A stretch of 64,000 nucleotides of DNA from Sedimentitalea arenosa (lineage in GTDB: Bacteria; Pseudomonadota; Alphaproteobacteria; Rhodobacterales; Rhodobacteraceae). Positions 28,158 through 38,369 of this stretch are shown piece by piece. The translations under genes and the position numbers were made by a program. The stretch lies in the NCBI RefSeq assembly GCF_016428585.1, contig NZ_JAELVR010000002.1, positions 1-64,000 on the forward strand. Direction: 5' to 3'. The notes beneath the pieces were generated by a model that saw only the letters and a program-made list of their open reading frames with translations, made no database searches and had not been told where the DNA came from. Every line of letters starts with the position of its first letter. Within the stretch, counting starts at the first letter, position 1.

Positions 28158-28781
28158 TCACGCCGCCGCCTGCGCCAGATCGGCGCCGGCCAGCCGCGCG
28201 GCGATCCGGGCGACATGCGCGCCCTGGAAACGCGCACCGGCGAGGTCGGTTTCGGTGGGGGTGCGGGCGCCGTCGGCCCCGGCGATCGTGCCCGCGCCGT
28301 AGGGGGCACCGCCAACGATGCCTTGGGCCGTCGTCTGTCCGGCGAAGGTGTAGGGCAGGCCCACGATCAGCATGCCGAAATGCTGCAGCGGGATCTGGGT
28401 CGACAGCAGAGTCGCCTCGTGCCCGCCATGCTGCGAGCCGGTGGAGGTGAACACCGCCGCCACCTTGCCGACCAGCGCGTTCCGCGCCCAGAGCCCGCCG
28501 GCCTGGTCGAGGAAGGACTTCATCTGCCCGGCCATCATGCCGAACAGCGTGGGCGTGCCGAAGAGGATGGCGTCGTAGTCTTCCAGATCGGCCGGAGTCG
28601 CGACGGGCGTGTCGTCCGCCGCGAAACCGGCCTTGCGGCGGATCGCATCGGGCACGGTTTCGGGCACGCGCCGCAGGTCGACGCGGGTGCCGGGAACGCT
28701 GCGCGCACCGTCGGCTTCGGCCTGTGCGAGGGCGCGGACATGGCCATAGCTGGAATAGTAGAGAACGAGAACACGGGTCAT
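28158..28781 (-). CDS. wrbA: NAD(P)H:quinone oxidoreductase, WrbA type
   Basis: This 207-residue flavodoxin-fold protein has the FMN-binding opening [17 protein letters not shown] and the WrbA-typical [36 protein letters not shown] and [15 protein letters not shown]. It reduces quinones by two electrons with FMN and so limits redox cycling. The ATG follows GAGAGGATC. It lies 107 bases downstream of a LysR gene on the same strand, which may regulate it. Confidence 0.93.
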   Translation of the reverse strand: MTRVLVLYYSSYGHVRALAQAEADGARSVPGTRVDLRRVPETVPDAIRRKAGFAADDTPVATPADLEDYDAILFGTPTLFGMMAGQMKSFLDQAGGLWARNALVGKVAAVFTSTGSQHGGHEATLLSTQIPLQHFGMLIVGLPYTFAGQTTAQGIVGGAPYGAGTIAGADGARTPTETDLAGARFQGAHVARIAARLAGADLAQAAA

Positions 28782-28888
28782 GGGATCCTCTCGGGGCTTG
28801 GGGTTGCGTTGCCCTGGAAGATCGCGGATCGGCCGGGGCGGAATAACCCGCCCGCTGTCACTTCATTCTTTACGCCGGTTGAAGAATG

Positions 28889-29776
28889 TCAGGGGCGCAG
28901 CGCGGCGCACAGGTGGTCGAGGAACGCGGTGACCTTCGCGTCCATGCCCAGCCGCGAGGCCGTCACGGCGAAGATGTCAGGCGCGGGAAGCTCCCAGTCG
29001 GGCAGGACCCGCACGAGTTCGCCGCGGGCCTCGGGCGCGGTCGAGACGAAATCCGGCAGGGTGCCGATGCCCTGGCCGGCGATGAGCAGGTCGCGCAGCA
29101 CGAGGCTGTTGCCCACGCGCACCGGCGGGTCGAGATCGAGGGTGGCGTGCCCCGAGGGACCGTGCAGCGCCCAGGTGGTCAGATGGTCCGCAAGCAGGAA
29201 GCCGATGACCCGGTGCCGGGCGATGTCCTGTGGCGTCTGCGGAACACCGGCCGTGTCGAGATAGGCGGGCGCCGCGAAGATCCGCTGCCGCATGGTCCCG
29301 ATCTTGCGCGCCACGAGCGCCGAGTCCGGCATGGCGGGCCGGATGCGGATCGACACGTCGAAGCCGCCCTCGACCATGTCCACCACCCGGTCGTCCAGCG
29401 ACAGCGTGAGGCGCAGGTCCGGATAGGCGGCGAGGAGTTCCGGCAGGATCGGCGCGATGACCGTCTGCCCGAACGAGCTGGAGGCGTTGACCTTCAGGTG
29501 CCCGCGCACCGCCCCGGCGCCGTCGCGGATGCGCGTTTCGGCCCGGGTCACCGCGTCGAGGATGCCGGCGGCCTCGTCATAGTAGAGCCGCCCGGCGTCG
29601 GTCAGCGACATGGCGCGCGTCGTGCGGGTGAGGAGCGTGGTCCCGAGGCTTTCCTCGAGCAGCTTGACCTCGCGGCTCAGCAGCGCGGGCGAAACGCCGA
29701 GATCCTCGGCCGCGCGCGCGAAGCTGCCGCGTTCGACGATGCGGCGGAAGGCGTGCATGACGGAAAGCTTGTCCAT
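28889..29776 (-). CDS. LysR-family transcriptional regulator (upstream of wrbA)
   Basis: This 295-residue regulator has an N-terminal winged helix (MHAFRRIVERGSFARAAEDL ... ALLSREVKLLEESLG) and a C-terminal periplasmic-binding-like sensor domain (GHLKVNASSSFGQTVIAPIL). The start at 29776 fits the HTH position. It is on the same strand as wrbA and could respond to quinones or electrophiles, although LysR proteins more often control a divergent gene. A second LysR gene lies upstream on the same strand. Confidence 0.87.
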   Translation of the reverse strand: MDKLSVMHAFRRIVERGSFARAAEDLGVSPALLSREVKLLEESLGTTLLTRTTRAMSLTDAGRLYYDEAAGILDAVTRAETRIRDGAGAVRGHLKVNASSSFGQTVIAPILPELLAAYPDLRLTLSLDDRVVDMVEGGFDVSIRIRPAMPDSALVARKIGTMRQRIFAAPAYLDTAGVPQTPQDIARHRVIGFLLADHLTTWALHGPSGHATLDLDPPVRVGNSLVLRDLLIAGQGIGTLPDFVSTAPEARGELVRVLPDWELPAPDIFAVTASRLGMDAKVTAFLDHLCAALRP

Positions 29777-29884
29777 TCGGATCGTCGCTCGCTCGGGCTC
29801 GGATGGGTGCATGATCGGGGCTGAACGCGAGCAATGCAATGGAGACCGTGCCGTTGGCGGCAGACGGCCCAGCGACCCCGCGGA

Positions 29885-30841
29885 TCAGCCCGGCGCAGAA
29901 GACAGGGCGCGTTCGACCATCTGTTCGGCCTCTTCGTGCACCTCGATATAGGTTCGAACCACGAGATCCCTGATCCATTGCGAGGGCGGATCGTTGGCCA
30001 GCCGGGAGGACCAGAAGAAACGTGTCCTGAACTCCGGCAGGTGGATTTGCGGCGGAAGCGGCCGCAGCCCGTAGGTCTGCATGTCCCAGGCCAGGAGGAT
30101 GCGCGGAAACGTGGCGATGAAATCGCTGTTGGCCAGCAACGGCCCCAGGCTGGAGAATTCCGAGATCAGGGCGGCGATGGTCCGCGCGGGTGGCGCGGTG
30201 CCGCCGGGTCGGTCGAAGGGGCTGGGGGCGTCGTTGGAGATGTTCACCTGCACATGCGGGTAGGTCGACCAGGCCTCGGGCCCCCAGTTCGACAGGGCCG
30301 GGTGATCCGCGCGCACGAAGGTCGTCCAGTGGAATCCGGGCACCTCGACCTCGTTCAGACCGTCGGGCAGTCGCGTCTCGCCGGCCAGGTGCGCGAGGTC
30401 GACCAATCCTTCGGACACCGCGTCATAGACCTGTCGCGGCGCCGAGAGCCATTCGAGTTTCGCCGCGGGGGCCGCGGCACGAAAGCGGTTGAGCACCCTT
30501 GACAGCACGCGCCCCGTTATCGGGCAGGCGACGCGAAAGACGCGGTCGCTGGTGGCCGGGTCAAACGGTTCGGGCAGGGTCAGCACGCGCTTGATGCTGC
30601 GCAGGATCGGGCGCACGTCGTCGATCAGGGTCAGGGCGAAGGGGCTGGGCTGCATCCGGCCGCCCACCTTGACCAGAAGTGGATCGCCCACCTGGTCGCG
30701 CAGCCGGGCCAGGGCGTGACTGATCGCCGAGGGCGTTTTCCCCAACGCCTCGGCCGCACCCGACACGCTGCCTTCGACCATCAGAGCTTCGAAAACGACC
30801 AGCAGATTGAGGTCGATCCGGTGGAGCTGAATTTCCTTCAT
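29885..30841 (-). CDS. LysR-family transcriptional regulator (divergent from sulfotransferase)
   Basis: This 318-residue regulator has a NodD/LeuO-like opening (HRIDLNLLVVFEALMVEGSVSGAAEALGKTPSAISHALARLRDQ) and a sensor domain with FRVACPITGRVLSRVLNRFR. It is divergent from the sulfotransferase-like gene at 30940, and the 98 bases between them should hold a shared control region. The start at 30841 puts the HTH in the usual position. The effector is unknown. Confidence 0.87.
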   Translation of the reverse strand: MKEIQLHRIDLNLLVVFEALMVEGSVSGAAEALGKTPSAISHALARLRDQVGDPLLVKVGGRMQPSPFALTLIDDVRPILRSIKRVLTLPEPFDPATSDRVFRVACPITGRVLSRVLNRFRAAAPAAKLEWLSAPRQVYDAVSEGLVDLAHLAGETRLPDGLNEVEVPGFHWTTFVRADHPALSNWGPEAWSTYPHVQVNISNDAPSPFDRPGGTAPPARTIAALISEFSSLGPLLANSDFIATFPRILLAWDMQTYGLRPLPPQIHLPEFRTRFFWSSRLANDPPSQWIRDLVVRTYIEVHEEAEQMVERALSSAPG

Positions 30842-30939
30842 GACTGCTGAAAACCATTCGTTTGAAGCACAGCGCATCATCGCGCAAACTGCTGTCATAC
30901 CGCAAGAAATTATCAAACCAACAGGAAAGGACCCAATTC

Positions 30940-31575
30940 ATGGGACTGAGAATTATTGGCTCGGGCTTTGGCCGCACGGGCACGATGTCGACGAAGATGG
31001 CCCTGGAACAGCTCGGCTTGGGCCCCTGCCATCACATGGTCGAAGTGATGGGCAACCCGGCGCAACCGGCGCATTGGGCGGCGCTGGCCGCGGGCGAGGA
31101 GGTGGATTGGGCCATGGTGTTCGACGGCTATTCCAGCCAGGTCGATTTTCCGGGCGCGTCGGTCTGGCATCAGTTGTCGATCGCCTTTCCGGACGCAAAG
31201 GTCATCCACACCGAACGCCCCGAGGAGGAGTGGTGGGCGAGCTATTCCGCGACGATCGGCAAGTTCTTCGAGCACCGTAAGAGCCTCGACCTGCCGCCCC
31301 CGATCGCGGCGGTTTTCGACACCATGGACACGCTTTTGCTGCGGGGCGTTTTCGGGGGGCTCGACCGGGACCGGTCCATCGCCGCCTACCGGCGCAACAA
31401 CGACAAGGTGCGCGCGACGATTCCGGGGGAGAGGTTGCTGGTGTTCAGCCCCGCTGATGGCTGGGAGCCGCTGTGCCGGTTTCTCGACCTGCCCGTGCCC
31501 AAGGGAGATTTCCCGCGCAGCAATGCCCGCGAGGAGTTCTGGCAGCTGTTCGGGGGCGAACCGGCCGTGGCCTGA
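30940..31575 (+). CDS. Sulfotransferase-family P-loop protein
   Basis: This 211-residue protein has the N-terminal phosphosulfate-binding loop GSGFGRTGTMSTKMALEQLG and a second region VIHTERPEEEWWASYSATIG, as in the small sulfotransferase family abundant in Roseobacters and eukaryotes. It would transfer sulfate from PAPS to an unknown hydroxyl or amine acceptor. It has a good ribosome site (AGGAAAGG) and a divergent LysR regulator, its probable controller. Confidence 0.83.
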   Translation: MGLRIIGSGFGRTGTMSTKMALEQLGLGPCHHMVEVMGNPAQPAHWAALAAGEEVDWAMVFDGYSSQVDFPGASVWHQLSIAFPDAKVIHTERPEEEWWASYSATIGKFFEHRKSLDLPPPIAAVFDTMDTLLLRGVFGGLDRDRSIAAYRRNNDKVRATIPGERLLVFSPADGWEPLCRFLDLPVPKGDFPRSNAREEFWQLFGGEPAVA

Positions 31576-31593
31576 CCTGCCGTTTGGTTGAGA

Positions 31594-31651
31594 CCCGGTG
31601 TTGAACCGGGCCCTGAAAGCCGCCGTTCGCTGTCTTGCCGGTGAACGGCGG
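31594..31651. other. Two adjacent hairpins between convergent genes
   Basis: In the 142-base gap between the sulfotransferase gene and the convergent XRE gene are two perfect inverted repeats. They are CCCGGT/ACCGGG (31594-31599, 31605-31610) and CCGCCGTTC/GAACGGCGG (31620-31628, 31643-31651). Neither has a T-run. They may terminate or protect transcripts arriving from either side. Confidence 0.5.
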
Positions 31652-31717
31652 ACGATCCGTCCGACGGCACGGACGCGGGGACCGGTCCCGCGCATGGCGG
31701 CCCGGTATGACACTCCG

Positions 31718-32578
31718 TCAGGCGATCTCGGCCCTCAGCCGCAGAAGTTCGGACGGCAGGTCGCGGGCGGTCAGGTCGGCTTCGCGCACCAGGAGGTCGA
31801 AGTGCCGGGTAAAGGTCTCGACCCGGTCGCGATCGCGGAAGGCCATGTAGTGCCCGCCGGCATAGAAGACGCAGAGCAGCGGGCCGAAGATCGTGAGCGG
31901 CACGCTGTAGAGCCGCTGGGCGTCGTAGAGATAGATCCGCAGGCGGGGGTAGAGCTGCTCGCACAGCGCGAGGAACCGGTCGATCTGGTCCAGCCGCACG
32001 GAACGGGGCAGGGTCTCGTAATAGCCGGTGCCTTGCGCGAAGCTGCGCAGCTCGAAGCGCGGAAGGGCGATCTCGTAGTCCGATTGCGAGCGGCGCATCC
32101 AGTCCAGCCGGTCCTCGGACGCGCCGATCGCCTGGTCGGCCGTGCGCCCGAGATGGGGCGCGTATTCCCATTCCAGCAGGGCGCGGGTCTTCAGCATGTC
32201 GGGCAGGGCGGCGGGCACGTGGCGGATCTTGTAGCCCGCGGCCTCGCGGTGCCAGTCGAAGATGCGCTCGTCCACCAGCGCGCGCGGCGCTTCCGTCAGG
32301 CTGAGGCTGCTGGCGAGCAGGTCGGAGGCGCTCTCGGGGCGCTCCGAAAGGGAGAGCAGCCAGTCGGCGGAGACGCCCAGTTCGGCGGCGCAGGCACCGA
32401 CCACATGGGCGTTGGGCAGCCGGGCCGCGTCGCCGCTGAGCAATTGCGATATGGTGGAGCGGTCGACGCCGATGCGCCGGGCTAGCGCGCTTTGCGTGAG
32501 GCCGCGACCGGCCATCGCGCGGGCGAGACGGTCGCGGAACTGTTCGGCGCGAACGCGTTTGTCGATATTTGCCGTCAT
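31718..32578 (-). CDS. XRE-family transcriptional regulator with unknown C-terminal domain
   Basis: This 286-residue protein has a Cro/CI-type helix-turn-helix at residues about 13-70 (RLARAMAGRGLTQSALARRI ... TISQLLSGDAARLP). The long remainder (from about 100) resembles no domain I can name, with many aromatic and charged residues (DWMRRSQSDYEIALPRFELRS; PRLRIYLYDAQRLYSVPLTI). It may be a sensor. It is divergent from the desaturase gene, 108 bases away, so regulation of membrane lipid or pigment desaturation is a reasonable inference. Confidence 0.8.
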   Translation of the reverse strand: MTANIDKRVRAEQFRDRLARAMAGRGLTQSALARRIGVDRSTISQLLSGDAARLPNAHVVGACAAELGVSADWLLSLSERPESASDLLASSLSLTEAPRALVDERIFDWHREAAGYKIRHVPAALPDMLKTRALLEWEYAPHLGRTADQAIGASEDRLDWMRRSQSDYEIALPRFELRSFAQGTGYYETLPRSVRLDQIDRFLALCEQLYPRLRIYLYDAQRLYSVPLTIFGPLLCVFYAGGHYMAFRDRDRVETFTRHFDLLVREADLTARDLPSELLRLRAEIA

Positions 32579-32686
32579 GTGTTTCTTTAAATCACAATAT
32601 GGTGGATTTGTGCACTAGAAACAGAATGGTCAGAGCGGCGATCGCATGGTGTCTTGGAGCTGTATCCACAAGCAGACAGGACCGGC

Positions 32687-33607
32687 ATGACGACACTCGC
32701 AGGAGTGCCCCCACAGGTGGGCCTACGCAACGTGGAATGGGGCACGTTCGGCCTGATCGTCGGGTGCTACGCGCTCTGGGCGGGGGCCATGGTCTGGCTG
32801 GCCGGTCTGTCGCCCGTCGCGGCGATCCTGCCGCTGACTCTGCTGATCGCGCTGCACGGCTCGCTCACGCACGAGGTGCTGCACGGGCATCCGTTCCGCA
32901 GCCGCGCGCTGAACGAGGCGCTCATGGCGCTGCCGCTGGGGCTGCTGATCCCCTACAACCGGTTCCGCGACCTGCACCTGGCGCATCACCGTGACAGCCG
33001 CCTGACCGATCCCTATGACGATCCCGAGAGCAACTTCCTCGATCCGGCGGTCTGGAACCGTCTGCCGCGCTGGCGGCAGCGGCTGCACCGGGCGAACAAC
33101 ACGCTGGTCGGGCGGATCCTGTTGGGGCCGATCCTCGGGCAGATCGCCTTTCTGCGCGAGGAATGGCGCGGCGCCCGCGCCGGGGACCCCGCGATCTGGC
33201 GGGCCTGGGCGTTGCATCTGGCGGGAGTCGCCGCCGTCATGGCGCTGGTCGTGGCGTCGCCGATGCCGGTCTGGCTCTATCTGCTCTGCGTCTATGCGGC
33301 GACCGGGCTGTTGAAGATCCGCACCTTCCTGGAACATCGCGCGCATGAGCGGTCGCGCGCGCGCACCGTCATCATCGAGGACCGCGGCCTTCTGGCTTTC
33401 CTGTTTCTGAACAACAACCTGCACGTGGTTCATCATGTGAATCCGGGCGTGCCGTGGTATCGCTTGCCGGCGCTGTATCGCGCCGGGAAGGAGCGGTATC
33501 TGGAAATGAACGACGGCTATGTCTACCGCTCCTATGGCGAGGTGTTCCGGCGCTATTTCTGGCGCGCCAAGGACCCGGTGGCGCATCCGCTCTGGCGGCG
33601 ACGCTGA
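32687..33607 (+). CDS. Membrane fatty-acid desaturase/hydroxylase family protein
   Basis: This 306-residue integral membrane di-iron protein has three histidine boxes: His62-x3-His66-x-His68 (HEVLHGH), HLAHH near residues 96-100, and HVVHH late in the protein. Membrane helices lie between them. It should insert a double bond or hydroxyl into an acyl chain or similar substrate using oxygen. Beta-carotene-oxygenase-like or sphingolipid-like substrates are not excluded. The XRE regulator is divergent from it. Confidence 0.85.
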   Translation: MTTLAGVPPQVGLRNVEWGTFGLIVGCYALWAGAMVWLAGLSPVAAILPLTLLIALHGSLTHEVLHGHPFRSRALNEALMALPLGLLIPYNRFRDLHLAHHRDSRLTDPYDDPESNFLDPAVWNRLPRWRQRLHRANNTLVGRILLGPILGQIAFLREEWRGARAGDPAIWRAWALHLAGVAAVMALVVASPMPVWLYLLCVYAATGLLKIRTFLEHRAHERSRARTVIIEDRGLLAFLFLNNNLHVVHHVNPGVPWYRLPALYRAGKERYLEMNDGYVYRSYGEVFRRYFWRAKDPVAHPLWRRR

Positions 33608-33626
33608 ATCTGCGCCATCAGGGGCC

Positions 33627-34529
33627 ATGAGCCTCTGGATTCCCGTCACCCTGGCTGCCGCGGTCTTTCAGACCTTTCGCTTCATGCTGCAGAAGAGCCT
33701 GAGCACGACGAAGCTGTCGGCGGCGGGGGCGACCTTTGCGCGCTTCGCCTATTCCGCGCCGCTGATCCTGGCGTTGCTTGGGGCCTACCTGTGGATCAGC
33801 GGGCGCAGCCTGCCGGTGCTGGATGCGCGGTTCTGGGCCTTCGCGGCGATCGGCGGATTGTCGCAGATCCTGGCGACGATCTGCGTCGTGCTGTTGTTCA
33901 AGCAGCGCAACTTCGCCGTCGGTATCACCTTCAAGAAGACCGAGGTGATCCAGACCGCGCTGGTCGGATTCGTGGTTCTGGGAGATTCGGTGAGCGTGGG
34001 CGCCATGGTCGCGATCCTGATCGGGCTGGTCGCGGTGCTGATCCTGTCCAGGACGCCCGAAGTCACCGGCGCCTGGTGGCGTCACCTGACGGGACGCGCC
34101 TCGCTGCTGGGGTTGGGCTCGGGCGTGCTGTTCGCCTTTTCCGCGGTCAGCTATCGCGGCGCGTCGCTGCAGCTGGGGGACCTGGATGCGGCGTTTCGCG
34201 CGGCGATCACCCTGGCCTGCGTGGTCAGCCTGCAGGCCGCGTCGATGGCGCTGTGGCTGGGGCTGCGCGACCGGGCCGAACTGCGCGCCGTCTGGACGAC
34301 GCGGCGGGTCGCGGTCTGGATCGGCCTGTTCAGCATGGCCGGGTCGTTCTGCTGGTTCCTTGCCTTCACCTTGCAGAACGCGGCCTATGTCAAGGCGTTG
34401 GGGCAGGTCGAGCTGGTGCTGAGCCTGCTGGCCTCGGTGCTGTTCTTTCGCGAGACGGTGAGCCGGCGCGAGATCACCGGCATGGCGCTGCTCTGCGTGT
34501 CGATCCTGCTGCTGGTGCTGGCGATCTGA
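33627..34529 (+). CDS. EamA/DMT-family transporter
   Basis: This 300-residue membrane protein has ten predicted helices in two EamA repeats (PVTLAAAVFQTFRFMLQKSL; KKTEVIQTALVGFVVLGDSV; then QVELVLSLLASVLFFRETVSRREI in the second). It begins 19 bases after the desaturase gene and is likely co-transcribed. The exported substrate is unknown. Confidence 0.83.
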   Translation: MSLWIPVTLAAAVFQTFRFMLQKSLSTTKLSAAGATFARFAYSAPLILALLGAYLWISGRSLPVLDARFWAFAAIGGLSQILATICVVLLFKQRNFAVGITFKKTEVIQTALVGFVVLGDSVSVGAMVAILIGLVAVLILSRTPEVTGAWWRHLTGRASLLGLGSGVLFAFSAVSYRGASLQLGDLDAAFRAAITLACVVSLQAASMALWLGLRDRAELRAVWTTRRVAVWIGLFSMAGSFCWFLAFTLQNAAYVKALGQVELVLSLLASVLFFRETVSRREITGMALLCVSILLLVLAI

Positions 34530-34539
34530 GCCGCGCGGG

Positions 34540-35247
34540 TCAGTCGACCTCGGGGCCGGGCATCGGGATGCCGCGCAGGCGCAGGAACAGGCTGGCCTCG
34601 TCGTCGTTGCGGAAATAGGGCACCGACTCGGGCGGGGCGAGATCGTTCACGCGGGCCTCGACCTCGGCCAGGACCACCTCGGTGATGAAGGGCAGGTCGA
34701 AGCTGCGCGCCTCGCGCAGCTTGATCCATTGCAGGTGGGACAGCTCGTCGCAGGCATGGGTGAAATCGTCCAGATCGGAGCGGATGTCGTCGGCGTCGAC
34801 CAGGAAGAAGCGCGCATCGAAGCGGCGCGGCCGGCCCGGCGGGGTCAGGGCGCGAAAGACGAACTGCAGCCGGTCGGCGGCGGGCAGATGGCCGGTCGAG
34901 GCGAAGGTCTGCCAATCGGCCGGCACCGGGCCGGGCCAGGCGCCGGGGCGGCCGAGGATCAGGCCGGTTTCCTCCCAAAGCTCGCGCACGGCGGCGGCGG
35001 CCAGCGCGGTCTGCATGCCGGGCGTGGCGTTGTCGTCGAGCCGGTCGTGGCAGGGTGCGGGCAGCGGCGCGGCCAGCGGCACCTCGGCATCGGCGGCATC
35101 GACCGCGCCGCCGGGAAACACGAACTTGTTGGGCATGAAGGCCGCCTTGGCGCCGCGCTGTCCCATCAGGATCGCCGGGTCGTCATGACGGTCGCGCAGC
35201 ACGATCACCGTGGCGGCGTTGCGGATCGCGGATTTGTCGATGGTCAT
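34540..35247 (-). CDS. NUDIX hydrolase
   Basis: This 235-residue protein has the Nudix segment GGAVDAAD ... AAAVRELWEETGLILG, with the REx2EE core that binds metal. The long insertion before the REx2EE core and the C-terminal extension resemble the larger NUDIX group related to CoA or ADP-ribose pyrophosphatases. It cleaves a nucleoside diphosphate linked to another moiety; the exact substrate is unknown. It is convergent with the DMT gene and followed on the same strand, upstream, by a DUF983 gene. Confidence 0.88.
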   Translation of the reverse strand: MTIDKSAIRNAATVIVLRDRHDDPAILMGQRGAKAAFMPNKFVFPGGAVDAADAEVPLAAPLPAPCHDRLDDNATPGMQTALAAAAVRELWEETGLILGRPGAWPGPVPADWQTFASTGHLPAADRLQFVFRALTPPGRPRRFDARFFLVDADDIRSDLDDFTHACDELSHLQWIKLREARSFDLPFITEVVLAEVEARVNDLAPPESVPYFRNDDEASLFLRLRGIPMPGPEVD

Positions 35248-35280
35248 CGTGCCTCGCCGATTTGATGCGGGGCCGCCGGG

Positions 35281-35676
35281 TCAGAACCCGTGCATGTGCC
35301 GGGCCCACTGGAACCCGACGATGGCCCCTTTCAGTCTTGGCAGAAGGTAAAGCGAGAGCGCGACACATCCAACCGCAAAGATGGTGAACAGAACCAGCGG
35401 ATCGGGACGCCAGGTTTCGAACACGAGCAGCAGCAGCGGCGCCATCAGGTGGCCGACGATCAGGATCGTCAGATAGGCCGGCCCGTCATCGGCGCGCTGG
35501 TGGGACAGGTCCTCGCGGCAGACCTTGCAGGTGTCGTTGACCTTGAGATAGCTGCTGAGCAAGGGCCCGCTGCCGCATTGAGGGCAGCGCCGCCGCCAGC
35601 CGCGCGCGAGGGCCGGCCAGAGCGGGCGCTCGGTCTGCGTGTGGCTCGTGGCGGTGTGCATCGAATCGTCGGTCAT
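35281..35676 (-). CDS. DUF983 family membrane protein
   Basis: This 131-residue protein has an N-terminal CPQCGSGPLLSSYLKVNDTCKVCRED region, with two Cys-x2-Cys pairs that could bind zinc, and two transmembrane helices (AYLTILIVGHLMAPLLLLVF; FAVGCVALSLYLL). It matches DUF983, common in alphaproteobacteria and of unknown function. It lies 33 bases upstream of the NUDIX gene on the same strand. Confidence 0.85.
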   Translation of the reverse strand: MTDDSMHTATSHTQTERPLWPALARGWRRRCPQCGSGPLLSSYLKVNDTCKVCREDLSHQRADDGPAYLTILIVGHLMAPLLLLVFETWRPDPLVLFTIFAVGCVALSLYLLPRLKGAIVGFQWARHMHGF

Positions 35677-35785
35677 GTCGTCCCGGCCCCTTTCAAATCC
35701 GCGATCAAGATGGGGGGCATCGCCGGCTTTCGAAAGGGCGCAGGATGTCCTTGCGTCGGGATGTCGCGTTGGCTGGCGCGCCGGC

Positions 35786-37180
<1,395 letters not shown>

Positions 37181-37274
37181 GCCACGCGCCTTTCAACACT
37201 TGTGTTCAACTTGTCTCAAAGTCTTAATGAGAGACGTTAACAAACCCTTTCCGGGGTCCAAAAAGATGAGAGTG

Positions 37275-37559
37275 ATGCAGTATTCCGCCGATGCCGCCGA
37301 AACCTTCGCGCTGACCGTTCTGGGCTGGCTGGTGGCGCAGCCGGACCTTCTGCCGGTGTTCCTCGGCGCGACCGGGGCGGAGGAAGCCGACCTGCGCGCG
37401 CGGGTGGCCGATCCCGAGTTCCTGGGGTCCGTGCTGGATTTCCTGATGATGGACGATGCCTGGGTGATCCGGTTCTGCGATGCGGAATCGGTGCCCTACG
37501 AGCATCCGATGATGGCGCGCGCGGCCCTGCCGGGCGGCGCGCAGGTGCATTGGACGTGA
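37275..37559 (+). CDS. DUF3572 family protein
   Basis: This 94-residue protein shows the DUF3572 pattern of alphaproteobacteria (ADAAETFALTVLGWLVAQPDLLPVFLGATGAEEADL ... in the full protein, then a C-terminal DDAWVIRFCDAE). The function is unknown. ATG 37266 is an alternative start. It lies four bases upstream of the HAD hydrolase gene, so the two are probably co-transcribed, and it is divergent from the pleD-like gene. Confidence 0.83.
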   Translation: MQYSADAAETFALTVLGWLVAQPDLLPVFLGATGAEEADLRARVADPEFLGSVLDFLMMDDAWVIRFCDAESVPYEHPMMARAALPGGAQVHWT

Positions 37560-37563
37560 CCGG

Positions 37564-38253
37564 GTGAGCCTCGCCGCGATCCTGTTCGACAAGGACGGCA
37601 CGCTGTTCGATTTCGCCGCGACCTGGGAGGCCTGGGCGCGGGCCTTCCTGCTGCGCGCCTGCGCCGGCGACAGGACGCGCGCGGCGGCGGTGGGTCATGA
37701 GATCGGGTTCGACATGGCCAGGGGGCGGTTCCGACCGGACAGCATCGTCATCGCCGGCACTCCGGGCGAAGTGGCCGAGGTGCTGGCGCCGCAGTTCCCG
37801 CTGATGCCCCGGTCGGCGCTGATCGACATGCTGAACGCGGAGGCGGAGGCCGCGCCGCAGGCCGAGGCGGTGCCGCTGGCGCCGCTGCTGGACGGATTGC
37901 GCGCCCGGGGATATCGGCTGGGCGTGGCGACCAACGATGCCGAAGCGCCGGCGAAAGTGCATCTGGCGGCGGCGGGCATTGCCGACCGGTTCGATTTCAT
38001 CGCGGGGTTCGACAGCGGGCATGGGGCCAAGCCCGGTCCGGGCCAGCTTCTGGCCTTTGCGCGCGCCTTGGATCTGCCGCCCGCCGAGGTGGCGATGGTC
38101 GGCGACAGCACCCATGACCTGATCGCCGGACGCCGGGCGGGCATGACCACGATCGGCGTGCTGACCGGGATGGCGCGGCCGGACGACCTGCGGCCCCATG
38201 CGGACGTGATCCTGCCGGATATCGGCCATCTCGCGGACTGGTTGCCGCGCTGA
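37564..38253 (+). CDS. HAD-family hydrolase (phosphoglycolate-phosphatase-like)
   Basis: This 229-residue protein has HAD motif I FDKDGTLFDF (nucleophile Asp9), motif II region GVATNDAEAP, and motif IV MVGDSTHDLIAGRRAG. The cap insertion is helical. It is a small-molecule phosphatase like phosphoglycolate phosphatase; the substrate is unknown. The start is a GTG four bases after the DUF3572 stop. Confidence 0.85.
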   Translation: MSLAAILFDKDGTLFDFAATWEAWARAFLLRACAGDRTRAAAVGHEIGFDMARGRFRPDSIVIAGTPGEVAEVLAPQFPLMPRSALIDMLNAEAEAAPQAEAVPLAPLLDGLRARGYRLGVATNDAEAPAKVHLAAAGIADRFDFIAGFDSGHGAKPGPGQLLAFARALDLPPAEVAMVGDSTHDLIAGRRAGMTTIGVLTGMARPDDLRPHADVILPDIGHLADWLPR

Positions 38254-38369
38254 GCGCGCGCCGAATCCGACGGTTTTCCGAGGAAAACGACAGGGCCTGT
38301 CGCATTCAGGACGGAGAAACGGCCCGGCCTGTTCCCCTATGGCTCGCAGCCAGGTGAGGGAGATCGGCC

